From JAGWRA01 sp035534615 (GTDB taxonomy: Bacteria; Acidobacteriota; Vicinamibacteria; Vicinamibacterales; CAVVIG01), in the NCBI GenBank assembly GCA_035534615.1, contig DATLRO010000031.1, positions 1 to 6,398 of the forward strand: DNA of 6,398 nt, in the 5' to 3' direction. Positions 1-5,667 of this stretch are shown here, piece after piece. Position 1 is the stretch's first letter, and every line of letters begins with the position of its first letter. The translations under genes and the position numbers were made by a program. Under the pieces are notes generated by a model that worked only from the letters and a program-made list of their open reading frames with translations, was not told the DNA's origin and ran no database searches.

Positions 1-381
1 GTGACGCGCAACGGCACGACCCTGCAGGCGTTCGACGTGACGTCGCCCGAGACGACCAGCTCGCAGCTGCACGAAGTATTCGCCGGCGTGGAGGCCTCAC
101 GGGCCCTCGGAGACGGCTGGCGGGCGTCGCTCGAGGGGGACGTCTCGCCGGCATCGGTGGGGAGGCTGGCGATCCAGCTGCCGGAGAAGTATCCCGGGCA
201 GACGCTCGTGTACGGGGCGAAGGCGTTCGGCGCGTCGACGCGCGTGACCCTGGCCAGAGGCGGCCGGTGGCCCGTGGAGGTGTCGGTCGACGCCGGACGC
301 CTCTGGTCCTATGGATCGAGCAACGTGGTGTCCCGCGATCAGCTCGGCGTGAGCGTCAGCGCCGGGCGCGCGTGGCGGTGA
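1..381 (+). CDS. C-terminal part of a probable outer-membrane beta-barrel protein (5' end outside window)
   Basis: The frame is open from the first base to a TGA at 379-381 and gives 126 residues. The GTG at base 1 is probably internal, so the gene very likely starts upstream of the window. The sequence has no cysteines and shows short stretches of alternating polar and hydrophobic residues separated by Gly/Ser/Asn-rich turns (for example around residues 26-48, 68-84 and 89-126). The last strand, ending VSVSAGRAWR, resembles the closing strand of an outer-membrane barrel. I do not recognise a specific family. A role in the outer membrane is inferred from this pattern only. The following gene on the same strand begins 99 bases later and has its own promoter-like sequence, so the two need not form an operon. 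Confidence 0.55.
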   Translation: MTRNGTTLQAFDVTSPETTSSQLHEVFAGVEASRALGDGWRASLEGDVSPASVGRLAIQLPEKYPGQTLVYGAKAFGASTRVTLARGGRWPVEVSVDAGRLWSYGSSNVVSRDQLGVSVSAGRAWR

Positions 382-462
382 CCGGCGGCCAGCCCGGCCG
401 GCCCGGCGCCATCTGAGCCGCGCCTCCGCTCGACCGTTCGGCGGCCTGCCCGGCCGATTTCG

Positions 463-468
463 TACAAT
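463..468 (+). promoter_or_regulatory. Possible -10 element for the secreted LolA-like gene
   Basis: TACAAT matches the bacterial -10 consensus at five of six bases and lies 12 bases before the ATG at 481. Transcription would start only about 5-8 bases before the start codon, giving an almost leaderless message. No clear -35 hexamer is seen at 16-18 bases upstream, and no strong Shine-Dalgarno sequence precedes the ATG. Confidence 0.35.
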
Positions 469-480
469 GGTCGGCAGGCG

Positions 481-1296
481 ATGTTCAGGGGGGCACTCGT
501 GGCGTGGCTCGTGTCGGGGCTGACCGCCGTCGGCGCGGCCAGCGTTCGCCCGGACGTGCAGGCCATCGTGGAACGGTCGACCGCCGCCATGCGTGCCGAC
601 TGGCGCGCCGAGCCGGCCTACTCCTACTTCGAGCGCGACCGCGACTCGAACGGAACGCGCACCTACCAGGTCACGATGATTGCCGGGTCGCCGTACTACC
701 GGCTCGTCGCCGTCAACGGCCGGCCGCTCGGCCCGGCCGCGCGGCAGCGCCAGCAGCAGCGGCTCCAGGCGGCCGTCGCCAGACGCCGGACCGAATCGCC
801 GGCCGAGCGGGCCGAGCGGATCCGGCGGTACCAGCGGAGCCGCGCGCGGGATCATCTGATGACCGAGCAGATGACCCGCGCGTTCAATTTCAGCCTGGCG
901 GGGGAGCGGCGGATGGACGGGCACGAGGTCTACGTGCTGCGCGCGACGCCGCGTCCCGGGTACGTGCCGCCCAACCTCGAGGCGCGGGCGCTGACCGGCA
1001 TGCAGGGGACGCTCTGGATCGACACCCGCACGTTCCAGTGGGTCAAGGTGACGGCCGAGGTGACGCGTCCGGTGTCCATCGAAGGCTTTCTGGCCCGCGT
1101 GGAGCCCGGCACGTTCTTCACCCTCGAGAACAGGCCGGTCGGCCCTCACGTGTGGCTGCCGACGCGCTTCCTGATGCGCTCGAAGAGCCTCATCCTGTTC
1201 TTCTTCACGCATCGGACGCAGGAACACGACACGTTCTACGGCTACCGTCGGATCGAGCCGCCGGGCGATCAGGCCGGTCACGGCGCGGGGCGCTGA
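481..1296 (+). CDS. Secreted LolA-like / outer-membrane lipoprotein-sorting-like protein
   Basis: A 271-residue protein with an N-terminal signal peptide: Arg3, a hydrophobic core at about residues 4-18, and a small-residue cleavage region near Ala19-Ala20. It should be exported to the periplasm. The body has the layout of LolA/LolB-type half-barrel proteins. There are Tyr/Phe-rich strands near residues 46-76, a charged Gln/Arg-rich helix at about 85-128, and a C-terminal run of strands. The motif TGMQGTLWIDTRTFQWVKV (172-190), followed by RPVSIEGFLARVEPG (196-210), is the recognisable signature. I recall this pattern from uncharacterised secreted proteins common in Acidobacteriota. In the wider fold such strands hold a lipid or hydrophobic ligand; the ligand here is unknown. 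The start at 481 is chosen because it gives the signal peptide directly and follows a -10-like sequence. The downstream minus-strand gene ends 9 bases away, so the two are convergent. Confidence 0.8.
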   Translation: MFRGALVAWLVSGLTAVGAASVRPDVQAIVERSTAAMRADWRAEPAYSYFERDRDSNGTRTYQVTMIAGSPYYRLVAVNGRPLGPAARQRQQQRLQAAVARRRTESPAERAERIRRYQRSRARDHLMTEQMTRAFNFSLAGERRMDGHEVYVLRATPRPGYVPPNLEARALTGMQGTLWIDTRTFQWVKVTAEVTRPVSIEGFLARVEPGTFFTLENRPVGPHVWLPTRFLMRSKSLILFFFTHRTQEHDTFYGYRRIEPPGDQAGHGAGR

Positions 1297-1305
1297 GCCC
1301 TCCGG

Positions 1306-1515
1306 TCAGCGGCCGTTCCGATCCGGACGAGGGCGGCGCAGCGGCCGGCTCGCGCGGCGGTGCGGCGCAGCGGTCCGGCCGGCGGCGGGGGAGCCGCCGG
1401 CGCTGCGCCTGAAGTGCGTCGCGCAGGCGTCGCACATGCCGTGACTGACCGGCTCGGCGCCCTCCCGCAGGAGGGTGCCGCACCAGGCGCAGAGGATTTT
1501 GCGCTCGGCAGACAT
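1306..1515 (-). CDS. Small zinc-ribbon-like protein with two CxxC knuckles
   Basis: A 69-residue protein. The first 36 residues look like a compact metal-binding unit: ILCAWCGTLLREG at 7-19 supplies Cys9 and Cys12, and HGMCDACATHF at 25-35 supplies Cys28 and Cys31. Two CxxC pairs 16 residues apart are typical of a four-cysteine zinc ribbon. The PVSHGMCDAC wording is familiar from small bacterial proteins of unknown function. The remaining residues are an Arg/Ala/Pro-rich tail without recognisable structure. I chose the ATG at 1513-1515 because the conserved part begins there. The GTG at 1546-1548 would add 11 basic and histidine-rich residues and cannot be excluded. No good ribosome site precedes either start. 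The gene is convergent with the LolA-like gene and lies downstream of the DUF4236 gene on the same strand. Function is unknown; nucleic-acid or protein binding is a guess from the fold. Confidence 0.65.
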   Translation of the reverse strand: MSAERKILCAWCGTLLREGAEPVSHGMCDACATHFRRSAGGSPAAGRTAAPHRRASRPLRRPRPDRNGR

Positions 1516-1659
1516 GGGGTGATGCCGTCGGTGGTGCCGGTTCCTCACCTGCGGCGGGACGGGCGTGCCGGGGTGATCGGGCGCTGACGCTGCCGGGCGG
1601 GTCGTTCCCGCGGTGTCTTCATGTTCTGACAGAGAGACGGACGCGCCGGAAAATTTCCG

Positions 1660-2001
1660 TCAGTGCCAGCCGGCTTCATAGCCGCCGATCAGCGCCTCGA
1701 TCGCGAGGAACAGCAGCAGCGCCAGCAGCACCCACCCGAGGCGTCGCCAGCCGCGGTGCACGGGCTGCGCGGGGGCGGCCGCCGCGAAGTGGGGCGCCGA
1801 GTGCAGGCCGGAGTGCCAGCCGCTCTGCGAGGTGTAGAAGACGCCCGTACCCGGGAGGCCGATCGTCCGGCGGACGCCGGCGCGGCCGACCGTCACGTGC
1901 GCCCCGCGGACGCCGAACGACAGCGACGGGCCGCGCTTCGCCAGGTTCAGCGTGACGCCGGGCGCGAGGTGCACGCGCCGGAAGAGCCGGACATAGCCCA
2001 T
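1660..2001 (-). CDS. DUF4236 domain protein with a C-terminal transmembrane helix
   Basis: A 113-residue protein. Residues 1-57 match the DUF4236 pattern: the opening MGYVRLFRRVHLAPGVTLNL, then AKRGPSLSFGVRGAHVTVG, and the strongly conserved GLPGTGVFYTS at 48-58. DUF4236 is a short beta-rich module of unknown function often found at the N-terminus of small bacterial proteins. A His/Ala/Pro linker (about 60-86) follows, then one transmembrane helix at about 88-107 (LGWVLLALLLFLAIEALIGG), so the domain is probably membrane-tethered. An AGGA ribosome site (TCCT on the plus strand at 2007-2010) lies five bases before the ATG and supports the start. The gene is complete and has a free-standing 5' region that also contains the paired hairpin repeats. 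The zinc-ribbon gene is about 145 bases downstream on the same strand. Function cannot be predicted. Confidence 0.85.
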   Translation of the reverse strand: MGYVRLFRRVHLAPGVTLNLAKRGPSLSFGVRGAHVTVGRAGVRRTIGLPGTGVFYTSQSGWHSGLHSAPHFAAAAPAQPVHRGWRRLGWVLLALLLFLAIEALIGGYEAGWH

Positions 2002-2058
2002 TGGAGTCCTGTGCGCCGTAGGGTAGCAGATCCCCCGGCATCCGGCGTATCGCCGCGC

Positions 2059-2149
2059 CGGTTCGGTCGCAGCGCCGAGCGTCAGCTCGGCTGCAACGCC
2101 GAGCGTCGGTTCGGTCGTAGCGCCGAGCTTTAGCTCGGCTGCAACGCCG
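2059..2149. repeat. Tandem pair of palindromic (REP-like) repeats
   Basis: Two 43-base units (2059-2101 and 2107-2149) are spaced 48 bases apart and agree at 40 of 43 positions. Each contains a strong hairpin. In unit 1, GCCGAGC and GCTCGGC flank the loop GTCA (2074-2091). In unit 2, an eight-pair stem GCCGAGCT/AGCTCGGC closes on TT (2122-2139). The sequence lies outside any credible gene, upstream of the DUF4236 gene, and resembles dispersed intergenic palindromic repeats of bacterial chromosomes. Transcript stabilisation, termination or a target for insertion elements are all possible. Too few copies are present for a CRISPR array. Confidence 0.75.
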
Positions 2150-2317
2150 GCGACGTCCTCGGCCCGTTCGGCCGGCTGCCGAAGAAGTGTGGCCAGAGGC
2201 GATCGACAAGATGGGCCCGCCGTCCTACCATGCTCCTGTCGAAGCCGGCATCCTGCTTCGTCCCGAGGATGCCGAGCGCGCCTGAGATACAGGGGCGGCG
2301 GCTCGGGACAGCGCTAT
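2150..2317 (+). other. Non-genic stretch with a possible decayed coding tail
   Basis: No complete gene is seen between the hairpin repeats and the chimeric frame. One plus-strand frame from about 2172 to a TGA at 2286 reads like the end of a protein, with VWPEAIDKMGPPSYHAPVEA followed by GILLRPEDAERA. Its codon third positions are mostly G or C, as in the neighbouring genes. Upstream of 2172 the frame runs straight into the repeat, so if this is coding it is only a 3' relic. I do not recognise the family, and chance cannot be excluded at this length. Confidence 0.25.
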
Positions 2318-2319
2318 AT

Positions 2320-2335
2320 GGATCGAACCCGGGAC
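2320..2335 (-). repeat. 16-base T-arm-like sequence matching the tRNA-Lys fragment
   Basis: GGATCGAACCCGGGAC on the plus strand is identical to 5995-6010, which covers the T loop, the 5' T stem and part of the variable loop of the tRNA-Lys fragment. It has the same orientation. The 3' T-stem strand and acceptor strand are absent here (ATATG stands in place of CCGGG), so this is not a tRNA gene. It could be a relic of a tRNA or an attachment core, but the T-loop motif is shared by nearly all tRNAs. Confidence 0.45.
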
Positions 2336-2494
2336 GCGGCAGGGGCGCTCGCGATCGCAGCCGTGAGTCTTGCTCCAATGGGGTTGGCGGCGCGATCCCG
2401 GCCCAAGCCGTTGCCGGTGGTGGAGGCGCGACGGTTCGTCCTCCGCGACTCACACGGGAAGATTCGAGCAGACCTTGGCGTCGATGAAACGAAC

Positions 2495-2720
2495 GACGCG
2501 TTCTACGATGTCCCGGCGGAGCACTGGCGGCACCTGTGCACGACCAACATCATCGAGTCGCCGTTTGCCACGGTCCGCCTGCGCCAGCGGGTCACCAAAG
2601 GGGCCGGCTCACGCACGAAGGCGTTGATGATGGCGTACAAGCTCCTCGCCATGGCCGAACAGCGCTGGCGAAAGTGGATGCCCACCACCACTTCATCGAG
2701 TCGAGCCGACACGCCGTCCT
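2495..2720 (+). mobile_element. IS256-family insertion sequence remnant
   Basis: This is the DNA encoding the transposase C-terminal piece described for the chimeric frame. The left edge lies between the end of the unrelated motif (2482) and the first transposase codon (2501). The right edge is uncertain because no terminal inverted repeat or target duplication is visible before the ferritin gene stop at 2733. The fragment is truncated and probably frameshifted near 2671, so it is an old, inactive relic. Confidence 0.65.
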
Positions 2721-2732
2721 CCCGCCCAGACG

Positions 2733-3218
2733 TCAGCGGCTGCCGTGGTCACGTGGTGGCTTCGCGCTCAGCAGCGGAACGTCTTTGTTCAGTGCCGTGG
2801 CCAGATCGATCTGGTGCTCCTGCTCGACCCGCAGAATCTCACGAATCTCTTCCGCGATCGCAAATTCGCCAAGCGCTTCACACTGACCTACGCGCTCGCG
2901 GTAGTTGATGATCGTCTCGCCCTCGTTGTCGAGGTCGAACTCCAGCATCGCCTCGGCCTTCTCGGACATCCTGACCTCACGCGGAATCGTGGTGGGCGTC
3001 CCGCCCAGATAGTCGATCTGCCTGGCGATCGTCAGCGCGTGCTGCAGTTCCTGCCCGGCGTGTCCTTCGAGTTCCCTCGCAATGGCCATGTACTGCGCGC
3101 CTTTGAGCGTCTGCGAGTAGACCACATAGGCGATCACGGCCTGGAACTCACGCGACAGATCCTCGTTCAACAGCGCGATCAAAGTCTTCCTGGTAACGGC
3201 GTCGACCCTGTCTGTCAT
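2733..3218 (-). CDS. Bacterioferritin-like iron-storage protein without the haem-ligand methionine
   Basis: A 161-residue four-helix ferritin-like protein, close to the usual 155-160 residues of bacterioferritin. Aligned by eye to E. coli Bfr, all six di-iron ferroxidase ligands are present at matching spacings: Glu24, Glu57, His60, Glu99, Glu132 and His135. The two ExxH motifs read ELQH (57-60) and EQEH (132-135), and the Glu-to-Glu spacing is 33 in both halves. The residue equivalent to Met52, which binds haem between Bfr subunits, is Leu58. It should therefore oxidise Fe(II) and may store iron, but without the usual haem. A DUF-type ferritin-like protein with another oxidase role is the alternative. 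The start is firm: AGGAGG lies four bases before the ATG. The gene is downstream of zwf on the same strand with a 184-base gap, so co-transcription is possible but not shown. Confidence 0.85.
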   Translation of the reverse strand: MTDRVDAVTRKTLIALLNEDLSREFQAVIAYVVYSQTLKGAQYMAIARELEGHAGQELQHALTIARQIDYLGGTPTTIPREVRMSEKAEAMLEFDLDNEGETIINYRERVGQCEALGEFAIAEEIREILRVEQEHQIDLATALNKDVPLLSAKPPRDHGSR

Positions 3219-3222
3219 GAAT

Positions 3223-3228
3223 CCTCCT
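3223..3228 (-). promoter_or_regulatory. Strong ribosome binding site of the ferritin-like gene
   Basis: AGGAGG on the minus strand is a full match to the anti-Shine-Dalgarno core and lies four bases before the ATG at 3216-3218. It excludes the much longer in-frame extension reaching to 3587, which would run antisense through the intergenic region and into zwf. Confidence 0.8.
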
Positions 3229-3402
3229 GATGTGACGCGATACAGTGGCGCTTGCTGGCACGTCGAACGCCGGCATTCGCCGCAGTGCCACTCGGTTTCG
3301 TTCGCTGCCTCTTTGCCGTGCTCGCTGCGGTACCCTCTGTGCCCTCGTCCGGCAAGCGCCGACGCAGCAGTCTCTCCCCCCGGTAACCAATTATCGCTAC
3401 TG

Positions 3403-4800
3403 TCAATCGGGTACGTTCTCCACCGTGGGGTTGTACCAGCCGCCGTCGGACGCGATGAGTGCGTCAGCCTCCTTCGGTCCCCAGCTCCGGCGCCTGTAGG
3501 GGAGAGCCCGGTGATGCCTCTCGAGGACAGGATCGACCGCCGCCCACGCGGCTTCGACGGCGTCCTCACGGGTGAAGAGTGCTCCATCGCCGGCCATGGC
3601 GTCGGTCAGGAGCCGCTCGTACGGCGTTTCCTCACCGGGCCGGTCTTCGAACAAATGGAGTTCCTGCTGGGTCCCGATGAATTCCTTCCCGGGGCGCTTG
3701 ACGCGGGCGGCGAGGGCCACGGTCGAGTTCGGGGCGATCCGAAAGCGCAGATAGTTGGGCCGGCCGGTCGCCGGCGCCGAGTCAGCGAACAGTCTCTGTG
3801 GCGCCGGCTTCAACTGAACCAGGACCTCGGTCGCCGTGCTGGCGAGGTATTTGCCGGAGCGCAAATACCACGTCACCCCCGCCCAGCGCCACGAGTCGAT
3901 GAACAGCCGGAGGGCGCAGAACGTCTCAACATCCGAGCGCCTTGCCACGTTCGGCTCCTTCCGGTAGCCGGCGTACTGACCGCGCACGACGTCGTCGGGC
4001 GTGAGCGGGCGCATCGCTTGAAAGACCTTGGCTTTCTCGCTGTGCACAGCCCCAAAGTTCCGATCAGACGGTGGCTCCATGGCCAGGAGGGCGACGATCT
4101 GGAAGAGGTGATTCTGGATGACGTCTCGCAGACAGCCCGCCGTTTCGTAAAACGCGCCGCGGCTCCCCACGCCGAACTCTTCTGAAAGGGTGAGCTGAAT
4201 ACTGGACACGTAGTTGCGATTCCAGAACGGTTCCAGGAACGCATTGGCGAATCGGAAATAGAGGATGTTCATAATCGCCTCTTTCCCGAGGAAGTGGTCG
4301 ATCCGGAAGATGGCGTTCTCTGGGAACAGCGCGCGGGCGGCGTGGTTGAGTGCCCTCGCCGAGGCCAGATCGCGGCCGAACGGCTTTTCGACGATCACGC
4401 GTGCATGCTCGACCAGGTGCGCGGCGCCGAGCCCTCTGATCACGGTCTCGAAGAGCGAGGGCGGGATGGCCAGGTAGTGGGCCGGGCGCCGAGCGGTACC
4501 CAGCGCCTGTGTGATGGCGGTGAACGTCCGCGCGTCGCGATAATCCCCACTGACGTACCTGAGCAGGGACAGCAGATGGTGGAGGGCGCGCTGGTTATCG
4601 ACGCCGCCCGATCGCCGGATGCTGTCCGTCACGCGCGTGCGCAGCCGCGCCAGGCTCCATTGCGACGAAGCGACGCCGATGACCGGTACCTCGAGGGTCC
4701 CTCGTTTGGACATCGCATAGAGCGCCGGGAAGATCATCTTGTGCGCGAGATCGCCCGTGGCACCGAAGAGCACCAACGCGCCCGAACGGGAGGCAGCCAT
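3403..4800 (-). CDS. zwf: Glucose-6-phosphate 1-dehydrogenase
   Basis: This cytoplasmic enzyme oxidises glucose-6-phosphate to 6-phosphogluconolactone with NADP+ (or NAD+). It is the first step of the oxidative pentose-phosphate or Entner-Doudoroff route and a main NADPH source. The 465-residue protein is slightly shorter than the usual 480-510 but has all landmarks: nucleotide-binding GATGDLA at 13-19, substrate-binding EKPFG at 138-142, the family signature RIDHFLGKE at 166-174, and DVIQNHLFQ at 226-234 with His231, which should be the catalytic base. Later conserved blocks WRWAGVTWYLRSGKYL and YERLLTDAM are also intact. The ATG at 4798-4800 puts GATGDLA 12 residues from the N-terminus, as in the family. 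The frame stays open to 5079, but that extension has no homology. No strong ribosome site precedes the ATG. The ferritin-like gene follows, and a membrane protein diverges upstream. No gnd or pgl gene is adjacent. Confidence 0.95.
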   Translation of the reverse strand: MAASRSGALVLFGATGDLAHKMIFPALYAMSKRGTLEVPVIGVASSQWSLARLRTRVTDSIRRSGGVDNQRALHHLLSLLRYVSGDYRDARTFTAITQALGTARRPAHYLAIPPSLFETVIRGLGAAHLVEHARVIVEKPFGRDLASARALNHAARALFPENAIFRIDHFLGKEAIMNILYFRFANAFLEPFWNRNYVSSIQLTLSEEFGVGSRGAFYETAGCLRDVIQNHLFQIVALLAMEPPSDRNFGAVHSEKAKVFQAMRPLTPDDVVRGQYAGYRKEPNVARRSDVETFCALRLFIDSWRWAGVTWYLRSGKYLASTATEVLVQLKPAPQRLFADSAPATGRPNYLRFRIAPNSTVALAARVKRPGKEFIGTQQELHLFEDRPGEETPYERLLTDAMAGDGALFTREDAVEAAWAAVDPVLERHHRALPYRRRSWGPKEADALIASDGGWYNPTVENVPD

Positions 4801-4996
4801 GAAGAATCGTAGAATCCGCCGATGAGCCCGGTCTGTCCACTTCTGCACATTCGCCGGGCCGGCTGAGGTAGTGTCTGTCGACTGGTGGAAATGCTGTCGG
4901 CACGGCACGACCGAGCGTACGGTCACCTCCTGAAGCCGGAGGCAGTGCGCGATCTTATGTGCCTGCCCGGCCGGCGCCGTATCTGGAGAAAACGAC
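4801..4996. promoter_or_regulatory. Divergent intergenic region between zwf and the membrane-protein gene
   Basis: This 196-base region must hold the promoters of two divergent genes. A GGAG ribosome site (4985-4988) serves the plus-strand gene. On the minus strand an AGGAGGTGA sequence (complement of 4925-4933) looks like a ribosome site, but no suitable start follows at the right distance in the zwf frame. It may be a relic of another gene, or chance. I see no convincing -35/-10 pair or operator palindrome. Confidence 0.4.
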
Positions 4997-5314
4997 ATGA
5001 GAGCGTTTGAGCGTCGGCCAGGGGCTGAGGGACAACTGTCTGCCATCGCTGTCCTTGTGGGGGTGGTGGCCCTCTTCATCGGGCTCGTCGTGAGCTATTG
5101 GCGTTTTCGGCCGGCTCTGACTCCGTTGTCCGTAGCCGCCTGGATCTTCTTCGCGACCGGCTATTGGGCAGGACTGTTCGTCCATTTCAGGCTGCTGCGA
5201 TCAATCCGACGGTTGCACGGGGCCGATGAGCAGGCCCTGGCCGACGCGATCAGGCGCGCCATCGCGGCAATGTACATCCCGTATCTCGTCATCTTCTTCG
5301 CCTGGTACGCGTGA
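4997..5314 (+). CDS. Small membrane protein with three predicted transmembrane helices
   Basis: A 105-residue protein I do not recognise. Hydrophobic segments lie at about residues 14-35 (AIAVLVGVVALFIGLVVSYW), 43-64 (LSVAAWIFFATGYWAGLFVH) and 88-104 (AIAAMYIPYLVIFFAWY). Between the second and third is a basic, amphipathic stretch with RRLHGADEQALADAIRR. The ATG at 4997 has a GGAG ribosome site eight bases upstream. The stop TGA (5312-5314) overlaps a GTG start for the next frame in a GTGA arrangement, typical of translational coupling, so the two were probably once an operon. It diverges from zwf. Function is unknown; nothing suggests a transporter or enzyme. Confidence 0.7.
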   Translation: MRAFERRPGAEGQLSAIAVLVGVVALFIGLVVSYWRFRPALTPLSVAAWIFFATGYWAGLFVHFRLLRSIRRLHGADEQALADAIRRAIAAMYIPYLVIFFAWYA

Positions 5315-5667
5315 GTGCTCCCGTCGATGCGGTGAAGATGGACTACGACCTGGACACCTCGCACCGCCTTTCCTCCCGTCACCGGGCGGCCGTCGAGGCC
5401 GCCCCGGTCGTCGGCTGCTTCTTCTGCTGCCGGCTGTACCCACCGGCCCGAATCGATCGGTGGTGCGACGGCGCCTCCGGATCCTGCGCGTCGTCCCCGG
5501 CCGCAGCCCGGTCGGCCTCGGCCTTCGCCGCGAGCGCCTCGGTGATCAGCTCGGCGAGATCGACGTTGGCGGCGTCGATGTCCGCGGCGCCGGCGCCCTA
5601 TGTGCGCTGGCGGCCGAGGAGGCGCGCGCCTGGTACTACTTTGTCAGATCCACGGATTTGCTCCTGA
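5311..5667 (+). pseudogene. Truncated small CFxC-motif protein fused to unrelated sequence
   Basis: The first 54 residues resemble a family of very small bacterial proteins I know only as uncharacterised 'cytoplasmic proteins'. The opening DYDLDTSHRLSSRHRAAVEA is followed by VVGCFFCCRLYPPARIDRWC, equivalent to the family pattern GCFYC-x3-FPP-x2-I-x2-W-x-D. Family members then normally continue with a second cysteine pair in a block resembling TALCPRCGIDSVI. Here that block is absent. After Gly54 (base 5472) the frame becomes a low-complexity Ala/Ser run that looks antisense to another coding frame. The second half of the gene has therefore been lost at a junction near 5470. The start is either the GTG at 5311, which overlaps the preceding stop, or the ATG at 5338; similarity begins just after the latter. 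The product, if made, probably cannot bind metal normally. Confidence 0.5.
5475..5597 (-). pseudogene. Possible gene fragment of unknown family on the minus strand
   Basis: Between the broken cysteine-motif gene and the IS701 remnant the best-looking frame is on the minus strand. It reads ADIDAANVDLAELITEALAA, then KAEADRAAAGDDAQDPEAP. About nine in ten third codon positions are G or C, which is higher than in the competing frames. The piece starts just after an in-frame TAG (complement of 5598-5600) and has no start codon, so it is an internal fragment. Its amphipathic, Ala/Glu/Asp-rich character resembles a helical linker, and I cannot name a family. The frame stays open to a stop at 5379-5381, but that part is antisense to the cysteine-motif gene. 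Confidence 0.3.

Larger units (their letters stand above)
2318..2908 (+). pseudogene. Chimeric frame: unknown gene fragment joined to the C-terminus of an IS256-family transposase
   Basis: The frame from the ATG at 2318 fuses two unrelated pieces. Residues 34-55 read VVEARRFVLRDSHGKIRADL, a beta-strand motif (E-x-F-V-L-R-D-x-x-G-K-x-R-A) seen in uncharacterised bacterial proteins after an N-terminal hydrophobic segment. From residue 62 (base 2501) the sequence becomes the C-terminal region of an IS256/Mutator-type DDE transposase: FYDVPAEHW, then TTNIIESPFATVRLR, TKGAGSRTKALMMAYKL and AEQRWRK. The transposase lacks roughly its first three quarters, including the first catalytic aspartates, so it cannot act. 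After Lys119 (base 2674) transposase similarity stops in this frame. A neighbouring frame continues with KVDAHHHF from 2671, which suggests a one-base deletion. Everything after about 2690 in this frame is antisense to the ferritin gene and is not meaningful protein. Confidence 0.75.

Noticed and set aside
97..1281. A 394-codon minus-strand open frame across the beta-barrel end and the LolA-like gene.
   Set aside because: It is antisense to a gene with signal peptide and family signature, is Arg/His/Pro-rich with no motif, and long antisense frames are expected at this GC content.
504..1412. A 302-codon plus-strand frame overlapping the LolA-like gene.
   Set aside because: It reads as Arg/Ala/Gly/Pro repeats from the second frame of a real gene, with no domain or plausible ribosome site.
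1643..1659. The CGGAAAATTTCCG palindrome just downstream of the DUF4236 gene as a terminator.
   Set aside because: The arms meet with a single central base, so no stable hairpin loop can form, and no T-run follows on the minus strand.
2059..2149. The paired repeats as a CRISPR array.
   Set aside because: There are only two units with a five-base gap between them, so no spacers, and no cas genes.
2256..2345. A complete tRNA gene around the T-arm-like sequence at 2320.
   Set aside because: Only the T loop, one T-stem strand and part of the variable loop are present. The matching stem, acceptor and anticodon arms cannot be folded.
3219..3402. A hidden gene between ferritin and zwf.
   Set aside because: The open frames there are extensions of neighbours or Arg-rich shadows without ribosome sites. 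I see no RNA structure or promoter pair that I can support.
3217..4185. A 322-codon plus-strand open frame opposite zwf.
   Set aside because: It is fully antisense to conserved zwf codons and shows no recognisable motif.
4801..5079. An N-terminal extension of zwf of up to 93 residues.
   Set aside because: The extension has no family similarity, crosses the divergent intergenic region and overlaps the start of the neighbouring gene. The ATG at 4800 gives the normal G6PD N-terminus.
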